This document shows, in pieces, positions 1-9,731 of a stretch of DNA of 64,000 nt. The translations under genes were made by a program, and so were the position numbers. Where the stretch lies: the NCBI GenBank assembly GCA_021156105.1, contig JAJNBD010000001.1, positions 306,817-370,816 of the forward strand. The letters run 5' to 3'. Origin of the DNA: Gammaproteobacteria bacterium (GTDB lineage: Bacteria; Pseudomonadota; Gammaproteobacteria; CAISUE01). Under the pieces are notes generated by a model. It made no database searches, was not told the origin of the DNA, and saw nothing but the letters and a program-made list of their open reading frames with translations. The stretch's first letter is position 1. Each line of letters begins with the position of its first letter.

Positions 1-1100
1 ATATATTCTAAAAAAGGAATCTGGATTATCTTTTTAAATAATAAGATGGAAATTAGAGCAGTATCTTGATTAGGGATATATTTCCATACTTTATTATGGT
101 TTATTAACAAGCTTAAAAGTGGGGTGCGAAGAAAGTGCGGGATGAGTATGGGCTTAAAAGTTGATAGATCCCTATCTTTGGATTCTGTGGAGGGGGTTAG
201 AGTAGAATTAGAGGCTAACCAGGCTCTAATCATTGGAGCGGCATCATCTCCAATGAATTGAGTAAAATCTACCCATGCATTTGGGCGCATATCCGCTTCT
301 ATATAAAAACGTTTTTTGTCAGGCCTTTCAATGCAGCTAATGGTGACAAAGCCATTTGCTCCAAGGGCTTTCCCTAGCTGAGTTAATTCTTGAAAAATTT
401 CAGGATCAACATATTTTAATGGAAAATAATATCGGAGAGAGGAAGGGCCATGATTATAAACACTTTTTACCGGAATGCTATAGCTAAAATGAATGAGTTT
501 TCCCTCGAAAAACAAGGCAGATAAGTCAATTTCTGTTCCAAAGATTTTTTCTTGGGCAAGCATTGGTCCTTGCTTTAGTAGTTTTATTAGCTTTTTGCAT
601 TGTTGCTTGTGACTTAACTCATAAACGCCTCGGCCACCACAAGAAGCATCTACTTTAAAAAAAACTGGGGGGCTAAGCTCATGCAATGCTTGTTCAGCTT
701 CAGAGAGCTTTGTAATAACGCGGAATTTTGGTGTCAAGATTCCTGCTTTGCAAAGAGTATGGGATAAGCCAATTTTAGAACTTATGTGGTTAAAATGAAG
801 GCTAGAAGTAACAGGCAATATACGACATTTTATTTCATCGGAAATATTAGAATTGACGACTTCTTGTAAAATTTGGTCTTGGGTAATAATTATCCATGAA
901 TAATTTTTTTTATCAAGTTGCTGAATAATTTCGTTTGTGGCGGATGATGGATGGGGTATATTAAAAACCGACCGTATATATTGGCTTCGTTTTAAATAGG
1001 TAGAATTTGAAATAACGTCAACTGTAAATCCGACTCTGCTTAATAAGGCGGGAAGCTGCCAGAGCAAGTGACCTTCATATCCTATCAGTAAAGCTTCCAT
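1..1100 (-). CDS. ATP-grasp family ligase, C-terminus off the window
   Basis: An open frame reads leftward from the ATG at 1098-1100 and leaves the window still open after about 366 codons. The translation begins MEALLIGYEGHLLWQLPALL and has the features of the ATP-grasp fold: a nucleotide-binding segment FFKVDASCGGRGVYEL, a following AQEKIFGTEIDLSALFF strand pair, and a late metal-binding-type segment FYIEADMRPNAWVDF. ATP-grasp enzymes join a carboxylate to an amine or thiol through an acyl-phosphate. The substrate cannot be told from this fragment. It is divergent from mnmG across about 300 bases. I see no other ATP-grasp partner gene nearby. The fold call is fairly secure; the function is unknown. 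Confidence 0.7.
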   Translation of the reverse strand, partial: MEALLIGYEGHLLWQLPALLSRVGFTVDVISNSTYLKRSQYIRSVFNIPHPSSATNEIIQQLDKKNYSWIIITQDQILQEVVNSNISDEIKCRILPVTSSLHFNHISSKIGLSHTLCKAGILTPKFRVITKLSEAEQALHELSPPVFFKVDASCGGRGVYELSHKQQCKKLIKLLKQGPMLAQEKIFGTEIDLSALFFEGKLIHFSYSIPVKSVYNHGPSSLRYYFPLKYVDPEIFQELTQLGKALGANGFVTISCIERPDKKRFYIEADMRPNAWVDFTQFIGDDAAPMIRAWLASNSTLTPSTESKDRDLSTFKPILIPHFLRTPLLSLLINHNKVWKYIPNQDTALISILLFKKIIQIPFLEY

Positions 1101-1360
1101 CTGATTTTATGTTAATTTATGCAGTGTGGCATTTAATCATACTTGGGTTTTTTTATCAATTCCTGTCAGGTGTTAAAGGATAATAAGCAGACTTATTTAG
1201 GTAGTCATGCTGCTGCTATTCAAGTAATTATAGCGAAGTAAAATTAAGCGCAAAAAACCTTATTTTACCCCTAAAGTTTTTTGCCTATGCCAAACAAGCT
1301 AAGCATCTTCCAAATTCTTTTTAAAATGTCTCTTAAGATGCAGCTTTAAGGGAGGTTTTA

Positions 1361-1369
1361 TGCTAAAAT
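1361..1369 (+). promoter_or_regulatory. Possible extended -10 promoter element of mnmG
   Basis: TGCTAAAAT has the form TGn plus a TAAAAT hexamer and ends 28 bases before the mnmG start. No good -35 hexamer is visible at the right distance, so this rests on the extended -10 alone. The rest of 1101-1397 is AT-rich and I see no gene in it. Confidence 0.3.
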
Positions 1370-1397
1370 AGCAGGCTCAAAAATATTTTAATTTGTC

Positions 1398-3308
1398 ATG
1401 ATTTATCCTTCCGAATTTGACGTTATTGTGGTGGGTGGCGGGCACGCGGGAACGGAAGCGGCGCTGGCGGCTGCGCGTATGGGCGCAAATACTTTATTGC
1501 TCACGCATAACATTGAAACGCTTGGCCAAATGTCTTGTAACCCTGCGATTGGGGGCATTGGTAAAGGTCATCTAGTTAAGGAAATTGATGCCATGGGTGG
1601 CGTTATGGCTCAAGCAGCTGACCATGCGGGTATTCAATTTCGCATTTTAAATGCTAGCAAAGGTCCAGCAGTTCGTGCTACACGCGCACAAGCTGACCGC
1701 TTACTTTATAAGCAATTTGTTCGTCATACACTAGAAAATACTCCTAATTTATCGATTTTCCAACAAGCGGTGGATGATCTTATTTTGGAAGGTAATGCCG
1801 TAGCTGGTGTGGTTACCCAAATGGGGTTGAAATTTAAAGCTCGCGCCATTGTTTTAACTGCGGGTACCTTCCTAGGCGGTAAAATCCATATTGGCATGCA
1901 GAATTACCAGGGAGGGCGAGCAGGGGATCCACCGGCAAATAGTTTGGCGCATCGTTTGCGCGAACAACCCTTGCGAGTTGGACGCTTGAAAACAGGTACA
2001 CCGCCGCGCATTGATGGGCGCAGCATTAATTTGAGTGTGTTAACAGAGCAGCCTGGCGACACGCCAACCCCTATTTTTTCTTACATGGGGAAAGCTTCTG
2101 ATCATCCTCAGCAAATTTCTTGTTTTATTACCCATACCAATGAACAAACGCATGACACCATTCGCCAAGGTTTATCACGCTCGCCTTTATATGCAGGGGT
2201 GATTGAAGGGGTAGGGCCGCGTTATTGTCCTTCGATTGAAGATAAAGTCGTGCGTTTTGCGGATAAATCTTCGCACCAAATCTTCTTGGAACCAGAAGGA
2301 TTAACCGTTAACGAATTTTATCCTAATGGTATTTCGACTAGTTTGCCTTTTGATGTGCAGTTAGAATTAGTGCGTTCCATGAAAGGCTTGGAAAATGCTT
2401 ATATTACCCGCCCGGGTTATGCGATTGAATATGATTACTTTGACCCTCGCGATTTAAAACCTTCGCTTGAAACGCAAGCTATACACGGTTTATTCTTTGC
2501 TGGCCAAATTAATGGTACCACCGGCTATGAGGAAGCTGCGGCTCAAGGTTTGGTGGCAGGGATCAATGCTGTCCAATTCGTCCGAAATGAAGCAGCCTGG
2601 ACACCAAAGCGCGATGAAGCTTATGTTGGTGTACTGATCGATGATTTAATTACTTGCGGCACACAAGAACCTTACCGCATGTTTACTAGCCGCGCCGAGT
2701 ATCGCTTATTATTACGCGAAGATAATGCCGATGTACGCTTGACTGAAACTGGCCGTAAGTTGGGGCTGGTTGATGATGCGCGCTGGGCAATATTCTGTAA
2801 AAAACAAGAATCAGTGGAAGCTGAAAATCAACGATTAAAAAACTTTTGGATTGCGCCAAATTCCGTTGCGGCGGAAAAATTGCATAGGCATTTAGATAAA
2901 CCATTAACGCATGAACATACCGCGCTTGATTTGCTCAAGCGCCCAGAGTTAGATTACCAAAAGTTAATGGAAATCGAAGCGTTAAAGCCAGGACTTGACG
3001 ATCCGCAAGCGGCGGAACAAGTTCAAGTTCGAGTTAAATATGGTGGTTATATCGAGCGTCAATTGTTGGAAATTGAAAAACAGCGTCAGCAAGAGCATAT
3101 GTTGATTCCAGCAGACATAGATTATGACCAAATTATTGGCTTGTCAGCCGAGGTGCGCCAAAAGTTGAAAAATCAATGTCCTGCTTCCATTGGACTAGCA
3201 TCAAGGATCCCAGGTATCACACCTGCAGCGATCTCTTTAGTGATTGTCCATATAAAAAAGCGGCAAATGCGCTCTGCGCACTTGCTTGATGGGAAAGATT
3301 CATGTTAG
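1398..3308 (+). CDS. mnmG: tRNA uridine-5-carboxymethylaminomethyl modification enzyme MnmG
   Basis: MnmG (GidA) works with MnmE (GTPase) to add the carboxymethylaminomethyl group to U34 of certain tRNAs, using FAD and methylene-tetrahydrofolate. The 636-residue protein has the usual family length. The N-terminal FAD dinucleotide-binding motif [12 protein letters not shown] is at residues 11-22. The conserved Cys segments [14 protein letters not shown] and RYCPSIEDK are both present, as is the family signature around GTPPRIDGR. The C-terminal helical MnmE/tRNA-binding region is intact. It is followed after 56 bases by rsmG, the classical gidA-gidB order near the origin in many gammaproteobacteria. 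No anomalies seen. Confidence 0.97.
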   Translation: MIYPSEFDVIVVGGGHAGTEAALAAARMGANTLLLTHNIETLGQMSCNPAIGGIGKGHLVKEIDAMGGVMAQAADHAGIQFRILNASKGPAVRATRAQADRLLYKQFVRHTLENTPNLSIFQQAVDDLILEGNAVAGVVTQMGLKFKARAIVLTAGTFLGGKIHIGMQNYQGGRAGDPPANSLAHRLREQPLRVGRLKTGTPPRIDGRSINLSVLTEQPGDTPTPIFSYMGKASDHPQQISCFITHTNEQTHDTIRQGLSRSPLYAGVIEGVGPRYCPSIEDKVVRFADKSSHQIFLEPEGLTVNEFYPNGISTSLPFDVQLELVRSMKGLENAYITRPGYAIEYDYFDPRDLKPSLETQAIHGLFFAGQINGTTGYEEAAAQGLVAGINAVQFVRNEAAWTPKRDEAYVGVLIDDLITCGTQEPYRMFTSRAEYRLLLREDNADVRLTETGRKLGLVDDARWAIFCKKQESVEAENQRLKNFWIAPNSVAAEKLHRHLDKPLTHEHTALDLLKRPELDYQKLMEIEALKPGLDDPQAAEQVQVRVKYGGYIERQLLEIEKQRQQEHMLIPADIDYDQIIGLSAEVRQKLKNQCPASIGLASRIPGITPAAISLVIVHIKKRQMRSAHLLDGKDSC

Positions 3309-3364
3309 TTTATCGGGTTCGGTATTTTATAATTTTATTTTATGTTATTAAGTGGGTAAGGTAA

Positions 3365-4087
3365 ATGATGACACAAGGTATGGAAAGCAAAAAAATTCGT
3401 TTCGTTGTGGAAGCGCCACAATTTAAGCGGCAAGAAAAGGATCTTACACAATTACTTAGTGAAGGTCTTGAACATTTTAATTTAAAGTTAACGCCAGCAA
3501 ACCACCAAAAATTGTTAGATTATATTGATTTAATGATTAAGTGGAACCGTGCATATAATTTAACTTCTGTGCGTGAACCAAGTGAAATTATGGTCCGCCA
3601 TATTTTTGATAGCTGGGCGGCAGGGCCTCACTTACATGGTGATGAGATTATCGATGTAGGTTCTGGTGCAGGTTTGCCAGGGATTCCTTTAGCATTGGCT
3701 TATCCCGAGAAGCGTTTTACACTGATTGATAGTAATGGTAAAAAAGCTCGCTTTCTTTTCCATGTACAACAAATTTTAAGAATCCCAAACCTTAATGTTG
3801 TTAATGAGCGAGTTGAGGGTTACCAAAAAAGTAATCAACTTAATGAAGTTTCGCGTTATTCAAAATATACAACCATCATTTCACGGGCATTTTCTTCGTT
3901 GCGCGAAATGCTTTATAACACAGAGCATTTATGTCATTATGATGGTCAGTTCTTGGCAATGAAAGGTGTTTATCCTTTGACGGAATTACATGAAATTCCT
4001 CAAGAGTTTAAATTATTAGATGTCGTGAAATTGCAAGTGCCTTTTTTAGATGGTGAGCGGCATTTGGTAAAAATTTCTTTTGAGTAA
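3365..4087 (+). CDS. rsmG: 16S rRNA (guanine527-N7)-methyltransferase RsmG
   Basis: RsmG (GidB) methylates N7 of G527 in 16S rRNA using S-adenosylmethionine. The SAM-binding motif I reads DVGSGAGLPGIPLALAYP (about residues 97-114), preceded by the family segment KWNRAYNLTSVRE and the HIFDSW motif. The protein is 240 residues, about 30 longer at the N-terminus than typical family members; the extra residues are charged and contain no recognised domain. A GGTAAGG stretch lies just before the chosen ATG, which supports it, but the internal Met6 is also possible. Directly downstream of mnmG, as usual. Confidence 0.94.
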   Translation: MMTQGMESKKIRFVVEAPQFKRQEKDLTQLLSEGLEHFNLKLTPANHQKLLDYIDLMIKWNRAYNLTSVREPSEIMVRHIFDSWAAGPHLHGDEIIDVGSGAGLPGIPLALAYPEKRFTLIDSNGKKARFLFHVQQILRIPNLNVVNERVEGYQKSNQLNEVSRYSKYTTIISRAFSSLREMLYNTEHLCHYDGQFLAMKGVYPLTELHEIPQEFKLLDVVKLQVPFLDGERHLVKISFE

Positions 4088-4115
4088 AGTTTCCTTGCTC
4101 CTGGCGGGAGCATAC

Positions 4116-4161
4116 AGAGGTAAGAAAGCTAAACTATTTTTTTCTTGCCTCTAGCTTTTTT
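4116..4161 (+). terminator. Rho-independent terminator between rsmG and parA
   Basis: A 12-bp arm AGAGGTAAGAAA at 4116-4127 pairs with TTTCTTGCCTCT at 4141-4152 (one G-U pair) around a 13-nt loop, followed by AGC and six T at 4156-4161. It would end the mnmG-rsmG transcript and separates it from parA. Confidence 0.6.
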
Positions 4162-4200
4162 CCTAACATAAGGAAAAGAGAACTGTTAAGGTTATAACTA

Positions 4201-4956
4201 ATGGCAAAAATCTTAGGATTTGCAAATCAAAAAGGCGGCGTCGGGAAAACGACTAGCTGTGTTAACCTTGCCGCATCTCTGGCGGCAATTGGTAAAAAAG
4301 TTTTATTAATTGATCTTGATCCGCAAGGAAACGCGACAACTGGTAGTGGCATAGATAAATCTGAACTCTTAGGCTCTACCAATGCGCTACTATTAGGAGA
4401 TAATGCAGCAGCTGAATGTATTTTGCCAACGCCAGGGGGCTATGACATCATTCCTGCCAACCATGAATTAACCCAGTCTGAGCTTGAGTTGCTCTCTATG
4501 GAGCAGCGGGAGTTTCGCCTTGCCCAAGCGCTTGCCTCAATTGAAGATCAATACGATTATGTTTTAATTGACTGTCCGCCGACGCTGAATATGCTAACCG
4601 TTAATGCGCTGGTGGCGGCGCAAGGCTTAATTATTCCGGTGCAATGTGAATTTTATGCGCTGGAAGGATTAACCGCATTACTCAACACAGTCGCGCAGAT
4701 CCAGGCAAGTGCTAACCCCAAACTAGAAATTTTTGGTATTTTACGTACGATGTTTGATGGTCGTACTGCGCTGACGACAGAAGTCTCCAGTCAATTATTA
4801 GCAAATTTTTCAAACAAAGTCTTTAGTACGGTGATTCCTCGAAATATACGTTTAGCCGAAGCGCCGAGCTATGGTTTACCTGCGTTGCTCTATGATGCAG
4901 CTGCTGCAGGAAGCCGCGCATATCAAGCATTAGCAGAAGAAATTATTGAAAGATAG
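4201..4956 (+). CDS. parA: ParA/Soj chromosome-partitioning ATPase
   Basis: ParA-type Walker ATPases bind DNA non-specifically and move ParB-parS complexes during chromosome segregation. The deviant Walker A motif KGGVGKTTSCVNLA with its signature lysine lies at residues 11-24, Walker A' is LIDLDPQGNATTG, and Walker B is VLIDCPPTLNML. The 251-residue length matches chromosomal ParA (Soj), and there is no N-terminal DNA-binding extension as in plasmid ParA. It follows rsmG, as in the usual gidA-gidB-parA-parB order, but the next gene, 8 bases downstream, is a PIN-PhoH gene and not parB. The start has only a weak ribosome site (AAGG, 12 bases upstream). Confidence 0.93.
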   Translation: MAKILGFANQKGGVGKTTSCVNLAASLAAIGKKVLLIDLDPQGNATTGSGIDKSELLGSTNALLLGDNAAAECILPTPGGYDIIPANHELTQSELELLSMEQREFRLAQALASIEDQYDYVLIDCPPTLNMLTVNALVAAQGLIIPVQCEFYALEGLTALLNTVAQIQASANPKLEIFGILRTMFDGRTALTTEVSSQLLANFSNKVFSTVIPRNIRLAEAPSYGLPALLYDAAAAGSRAYQALAEEIIER

Positions 4957-4964
4957 GAAATCTT

Positions 4965-6371
4965 ATGGCAAATAGAGAATCGGGTAAAAAGTTATTTATT
5001 TTAGATACCAATGTTTTAATTCATGATCCTCAATCGGTATGGCACTTTGAAGAACATGATATTTTTATTCCGATTCTTGTGTTGGAAGAATTAGATAATT
5101 TGAAAAAGGGTTTGACCGAAATAGCGCGCGATGTTCGTCGCGCTTCTCATGTGTTAGATGAGATTTTACAAGGTGCAACTCGGGAAAAGATTATCGAAGG
5201 TATCCCATTAGCTCAATTGGTTAAAACGACCTTATACAAACCAACCGGAAAAATTTATTTTCAAACTGAGCTTTTAGCCGCACCTCTACCGGTAACGCTT
5301 GCCTCCAATAAAATGGATAACGACTTGCTGTCCATTGCCCTTGCTTTGCAGAATAAAAAGCCAGATCAACATGTTGTTTTAGTCACTAAAGATATCAATT
5401 TGCGCATGAAGGCAACGATTATTGGGGTGCCTGCGGAAGATTATTTTAATGACCAAGTGATTGATAGTTTGAATGAGCTCCGCCCTGGGATGGAGGAACT
5501 TCCAAGAGATTTTTGGGAAAAGCATAGCAAAGAATTGACTTCATGGAAAACGGAAGGTCGTTCATTTTATAAGATTGTAGGCAGCGATTTTGCTTCTTTA
5601 TGTGTCAACGATGGTTTAACTATTGAAGGTGATGATTCTTTCCGTGCCATTATTCGTAAAAAAGAAGCCGATGGTATTGTGATTGAGCATGCGCGTGATT
5701 ATTTGTCGCCTAAACACGCTGTTTGGGGTATCAATGCGCGCAATATACAGCAAGATTTTGCATTAAACCACTTATTAAATCCTGATATTGACTTAGTGAC
5801 CATGCAAGGGCGTGCGGGAACGGGTAAAACGCTTCTTTCGCTTGCTGCTTCTTTGCAACAAACTATTGAAGATAAGCGTTATTCAGAAATTATTATGACA
5901 CGCGTGACCGTGCCACTTGGCGAAGATATTGGATTTTTACCTGGCACCGAAGAAGAAAAAATGACCCCTTGGATGGGCGCATTATTGGACAACTTAGAGG
6001 TGTTGCACCACAGCGAGGGGCATACACCATGGGAAAAAGACGCAACGCAAGATATTTTAAATTCTTATTTGAAAATTCGTACGCTTAATTTTATGCGTGG
6101 TCGAACCTTTTTGAAAAAGTTTTTAATTATCGACGAAGCACAAAATTTAACATCAAAACAATTAAAGACTTTAATTACACGTGCAGGTCCGCAAACCAAA
6201 ATTGTTATTTTAGGCGATTTACAGCAAATCGATACCCCTTATTTAAATGAGGTAACATCAGGCTTTGCTTATGTCATTGATCGTTTTAAAGACTGTGAGT
6301 TTGCTGCACATATCACATTGACACGCGGTGAAAGATCTCGTCTATCTGATTACGCAGCAGAAGTCATGTAG
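4965..6371 (+). CDS. PIN domain-PhoH ATPase fusion protein (PhoH2/YlaK type)
   Basis: The 468-residue protein joins an N-terminal PIN ribonuclease-like domain (LFILDTNVLIHDPQ at about 10-23, with acidic residues in VLEELDNLKKG and the late VLVTKDINLR segment) to a C-terminal PhoH P-loop ATPase. Walker A is MQGRAGTGKTLLSLAA at about residue 280 and Walker B is FLIIDEAQNLT. Proteins of this type have been reported as ATP-dependent RNA helicase/ribonucleases. The start ATG is 8 bases after parA, with AGGAAA overlapping the parA stop, so the two are almost certainly co-transcribed. It takes the place where parB is normally found. The domain calls are secure; the cellular role is not known. Confidence 0.9.
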   Translation: MANRESGKKLFILDTNVLIHDPQSVWHFEEHDIFIPILVLEELDNLKKGLTEIARDVRRASHVLDEILQGATREKIIEGIPLAQLVKTTLYKPTGKIYFQTELLAAPLPVTLASNKMDNDLLSIALALQNKKPDQHVVLVTKDINLRMKATIIGVPAEDYFNDQVIDSLNELRPGMEELPRDFWEKHSKELTSWKTEGRSFYKIVGSDFASLCVNDGLTIEGDDSFRAIIRKKEADGIVIEHARDYLSPKHAVWGINARNIQQDFALNHLLNPDIDLVTMQGRAGTGKTLLSLAASLQQTIEDKRYSEIIMTRVTVPLGEDIGFLPGTEEEKMTPWMGALLDNLEVLHHSEGHTPWEKDATQDILNSYLKIRTLNFMRGRTFLKKFLIIDEAQNLTSKQLKTLITRAGPQTKIVILGDLQQIDTPYLNEVTSGFAYVIDRFKDCEFAAHITLTRGERSRLSDYAAEVM

Positions 6372-6406
6372 GCTAGGGCCCGCGTATTGCGCGAGCATTA
6401 AATGCT

Positions 6407-9400
6407 ATGTTTTTGAAAAAAACGCTACGCATATTTTTATACTTCTTAGTTGCTGTTTTTGCTTTTTTAATAGCAAGTGTTTCTATCGTCATTTATATTG
6501 GTAATTCTTCCCATTATTCGGCTTGGTTTATTGAAAAGCTTGCACAAAAATCGTCGGGTAAGTTTTCTTATACGAATTATTCAGGAAGCTTGTTGCAGGA
6601 TTTTGAGATAGATGGGCTAGTTCTGCATCTTAAAAATCAGAATGTTGCGGTGAGTAAATTTCATTTTACCTGGCAACCGCTTTATCTTTTAAAATTAAAT
6701 CTTACGATTAATAATATTCTGTTAGAGGGTGTGCGCTGGGACCATTTCCACAAGAATGATGAAACAACAACGCCATTTTCGCATGAGCGTTTAAATTTGC
6801 CTTGGTGGATTTCTTCTATTGCTATTAAGCAACTGCAGGTAAATCAATTTTACTTTCATCAAAAAAAGCTGCGGCTGAGTTTGGATAATTTAAGGGTTCA
6901 GGCTTTTGCAAATCATCAACAACTACAGTTGCAATTTACTGCGCAAAAGTTTGAAAATATTTCTTCTCGCTATTCGTCAATTATTGCTCACCATAGCATT
7001 AATCTTTCTGGCCTAGTTAAAGGACCTATTGCACATTATTCTTGGTGGCTGCATGTAACACCGAAGGACGCTTCGAGCTTAGAGTTTTCAGGCGATGGCA
7101 CAGACTCCTCGTTGAATTTAAGCCATATTGAAGGAAAGGTTTGGCCGAAAGAGTTACAAACCTTTGTGCAATATCAATGGCATCCTTTTCTGGCGGCAGA
7201 AGCAAAGTTTTCAGGCGTCATAGATCCTAGGATTTGGTCAAAGGCTTACAGTGGAAAATTATTATTGAATTTATCTTTTTCGGGTGAACACTTTGATGAG
7301 GCTAGCCATCATTGGCAGCTTGATTTAAAAAATATTAGCGGAAAAATACAGGGTAGAAATATTGCAGGGCATGGAGTAATTACCGATCAAAACCAACGCT
7401 TAGTTTGGCAAGATTGGCATATCCAAGTCGCACAATCTTTTATGACACTTGCTGGTGAGCTCAGTAAAAATTCAGATCTTAAATGGGATATTTTTATTCC
7501 CAAACTTGGTTATTGGTTCCCTAAAGCAACGGGTGAAATTTATTCTAATGGTAGTTTAGAGGGTGATTTGGCTAGCCCGATGCTAAATGGTAAATTAAAA
7601 ATTCTTAACCTTCAAATATGGGCATTAACGATTAAAAATTTGCTTGCAAATGCAAATATTGCTTCGGCTAGTCAAGTATTTGTTATTAATCTTCAAAGTG
7701 GTCAACTGCAATGGCAAACGCAAAAGCTCGATGCTATTACGATGCAGACACAAGGAACATTAGCAAAGCATTCTATTGCTTTAGAGTTGAAGCATAAACT
7801 TGCTAAACTCGTATTAAATTTGGAGGGGAGTTATAAAAATGATGCTTGGCAAGGGCTACTTAAAGCACTGAGTATTATCCCTCAAAACAGCCTAGCTTGG
7901 CAGTTAAAACAAGCGGTAGCTTTAGATATTGGGCCGCATAGTTTTGCTATGCAAGATCCTTTATGCCTTCAGCAAAAACAAAATGCTGTGTGTGTAAAAT
8001 TTGATGACAGCAAAAATAATAAAGACTTTTCATTGCAAACATCAAAAATTAACCTGGCATTTTTACAAGATTTTTTAGGTGATAAAATCAGCTTGCTGCA
8101 TGGTGATATAAAAATTAATGCTGACATTTCTTTTGACCATAACTGGCGACCTTTGGGAAATATTGTTTTTCAATCTTGGCCTATTAGCTTTAATTATCAA
8201 GTTAGCGCAACGCAAAGTTTACCTGTGCAAATCCAATCTAGTTTATGGCGCATCAATATTAACCGACTTCATGCGCTACTAACAGGTAATTTGAAAACTA
8301 ATCTTGGTGAGCTTGAGGCAAACGTGAGCTTGCCGCAGTGGATGAATTATCTAGCATCAGATTGGACGAACCAACCGATTAGTGGAAAATTAATATTACG
8401 GGTTAGCAATATAAGTTTTTTATCTGGCTTTTTTGATGTCTTATCAAATGTTAGTGGCAAGCTTGCGGCCACGGCGGAGGTGGCCGGTTCTCTGCAAGCG
8501 CCAAAAATCCATTTACTTGCTCAGTTAGATCAAGCTGCAGCACATGTCATTCCTTATAACCTTGATTTAAAAAATATTCTCATTAAGCTGGAGGGCTGGA
8601 GTAATGAAGCGCTTAAGGTAACAGGTAGTTTAATGTCAGATCAAGGGCGCTTAGGCTTTACAGGGGATATTAATAATTTATTCTCCGATCCAAGCTTGCT
8701 ACTTCATCTTAAAGGCGAAAACGTTTTATTAGCTAACCTACCGAGTTATAAAGTTTGGGCAACACCGGCAATGGATATGACTTTATCAGCAACGCAATTT
8801 GGCTTGAAAGGAAATTTGCTCATTCCTAAAGCACAATTACAGTTTGCTGATTATGAAAATAAAGCCATAACGCTAACAGATGATATTGTTTATGAGGACG
8901 AGGAGCAAAAGCGTTTTAGCTTTAACTCAAATATTTTTCTTCAGCTAGGCGATGATGTTAAGTTGCGTTATGGCGGTTTGACAGGACAATTAAAAGGTAA
9001 ATTACAATTACAGCAAACGACTGATGCGCCAGCAACCGCTATTGGTGCAATTCACTTGGTGGATGGTAAATATAAAGCCTATGGGCAAACTTTAATAATT
9101 CAAAGAGGCTCAGCATCTTTTAAAGGTGGAAATGTTAATAATCCTGTTTTAGACGTGCAAGCAGTCAAAGTGCTACAAAATGTTACGCCACTTACTGCGG
9201 ATGGTGCCATCGCCCCTGGCGCAAGCTTGGTTGGACCAGATGGTAGCTTAACAGTTGGTGTTTCTATTACAGGGCCTTTAGCGCAGCGCAAGACAGAATT
9301 ATTTTCAATTCCTGCTGGCTTGTCGCAAAGCGATATTTTGTCTTATCTTGTTTTGGGTGTACCGGCTTCGCAAGCTGGCAGCGGGGGTGGGCAATTGTTA

Positions 9401-9730
9401 TTATCTGCTGCATCTTCTTTGAGCGATGGCAAAAGTGGTGGTGCAATTTCGCAATTACAAGAACAATTAAAGAATGGTCTTGGCATTGAAGTTGGTGTAG
9501 GTACGGTATCGCAATATAACCCAACGACTCAATCGGTGACGGAAGGTACAGCATTAATTTTAACTAAATCTCTTTCCCCTAAATTATTTTTTACTTACAG
9601 CGCTGGTACGGGACAAACAGTTAGCGTATTTAAAATACGCTACCAGATTTCCCCAAAATGGATGGCTCAGACGGAAAGCAGCGCTTTAGGTAATGGCGGA
9701 GATATTTACTATATGATTAGCCGCGATTAA
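6407..9730 (+). CDS. tamB: TamB-like translocation and assembly module protein
   Basis: TamB is an inner-membrane-anchored periplasm-spanning protein of the AsmA-like/bridge group, involved in outer-membrane biogenesis (beta-barrel insertion with TamA and/or phospholipid transport). The 1107-residue protein starts with a hydrophobic anchor at about residues 7-30, followed by a long beta-rich region and the conserved C-terminal DUF490 part, including the segment SIPAGLSQSDILSYLVLG and a YQISPKWMAQTESS ending. The family is often longer (about 1250-1400). TamA is not adjacent. No Shine-Dalgarno sequence is visible; the ATG is immediately preceded by a 13-base palindrome (6394-6406). It ends 1 base from the convergent rlmD stop. 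Confidence 0.88.
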   Translation: MFLKKTLRIFLYFLVAVFAFLIASVSIVIYIGNSSHYSAWFIEKLAQKSSGKFSYTNYSGSLLQDFEIDGLVLHLKNQNVAVSKFHFTWQPLYLLKLNLTINNILLEGVRWDHFHKNDETTTPFSHERLNLPWWISSIAIKQLQVNQFYFHQKKLRLSLDNLRVQAFANHQQLQLQFTAQKFENISSRYSSIIAHHSINLSGLVKGPIAHYSWWLHVTPKDASSLEFSGDGTDSSLNLSHIEGKVWPKELQTFVQYQWHPFLAAEAKFSGVIDPRIWSKAYSGKLLLNLSFSGEHFDEASHHWQLDLKNISGKIQGRNIAGHGVITDQNQRLVWQDWHIQVAQSFMTLAGELSKNSDLKWDIFIPKLGYWFPKATGEIYSNGSLEGDLASPMLNGKLKILNLQIWALTIKNLLANANIASASQVFVINLQSGQLQWQTQKLDAITMQTQGTLAKHSIALELKHKLAKLVLNLEGSYKNDAWQGLLKALSIIPQNSLAWQLKQAVALDIGPHSFAMQDPLCLQQKQNAVCVKFDDSKNNKDFSLQTSKINLAFLQDFLGDKISLLHGDIKINADISFDHNWRPLGNIVFQSWPISFNYQVSATQSLPVQIQSSLWRININRLHALLTGNLKTNLGELEANVSLPQWMNYLASDWTNQPISGKLILRVSNISFLSGFFDVLSNVSGKLAATAEVAGSLQAPKIHLLAQLDQAAAHVIPYNLDLKNILIKLEGWSNEALKVTGSLMSDQGRLGFTGDINNLFSDPSLLLHLKGENVLLANLPSYKVWATPAMDMTLSATQFGLKGNLLIPKAQLQFADYENKAITLTDDIVYEDEEQKRFSFNSNIFLQLGDDVKLRYGGLTGQLKGKLQLQQTTDAPATAIGAIHLVDGKYKAYGQTLIIQRGSASFKGGNVNNPVLDVQAVKVLQNVTPLTADGAIAPGASLVGPDGSLTVGVSITGPLAQRKTELFSIPAGLSQSDILSYLVLGVPASQAGSGGGQLLLSAASSLSDGKSGGAISQLQEQLKNGLGIEVGVGTVSQYNPTTQSVTEGTALILTKSLSPKLFFTYSAGTGQTVSVFKIRYQISPKWMAQTESSALGNGGDIYYMISRD

Positions 9731-9731
9731 T

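Noticed and set aside
1332..1350. CTTAAG...TTTAAG before mnmG as a PmrA box
   Set aside because: The period is 13 bases and not 11, and no -10 follows at the right distance.
4088..4200. parS centromere sites near parA
   Set aside because: No TGTTTCACGTGAAACA-like 16-mer was found here or elsewhere on reading the window.
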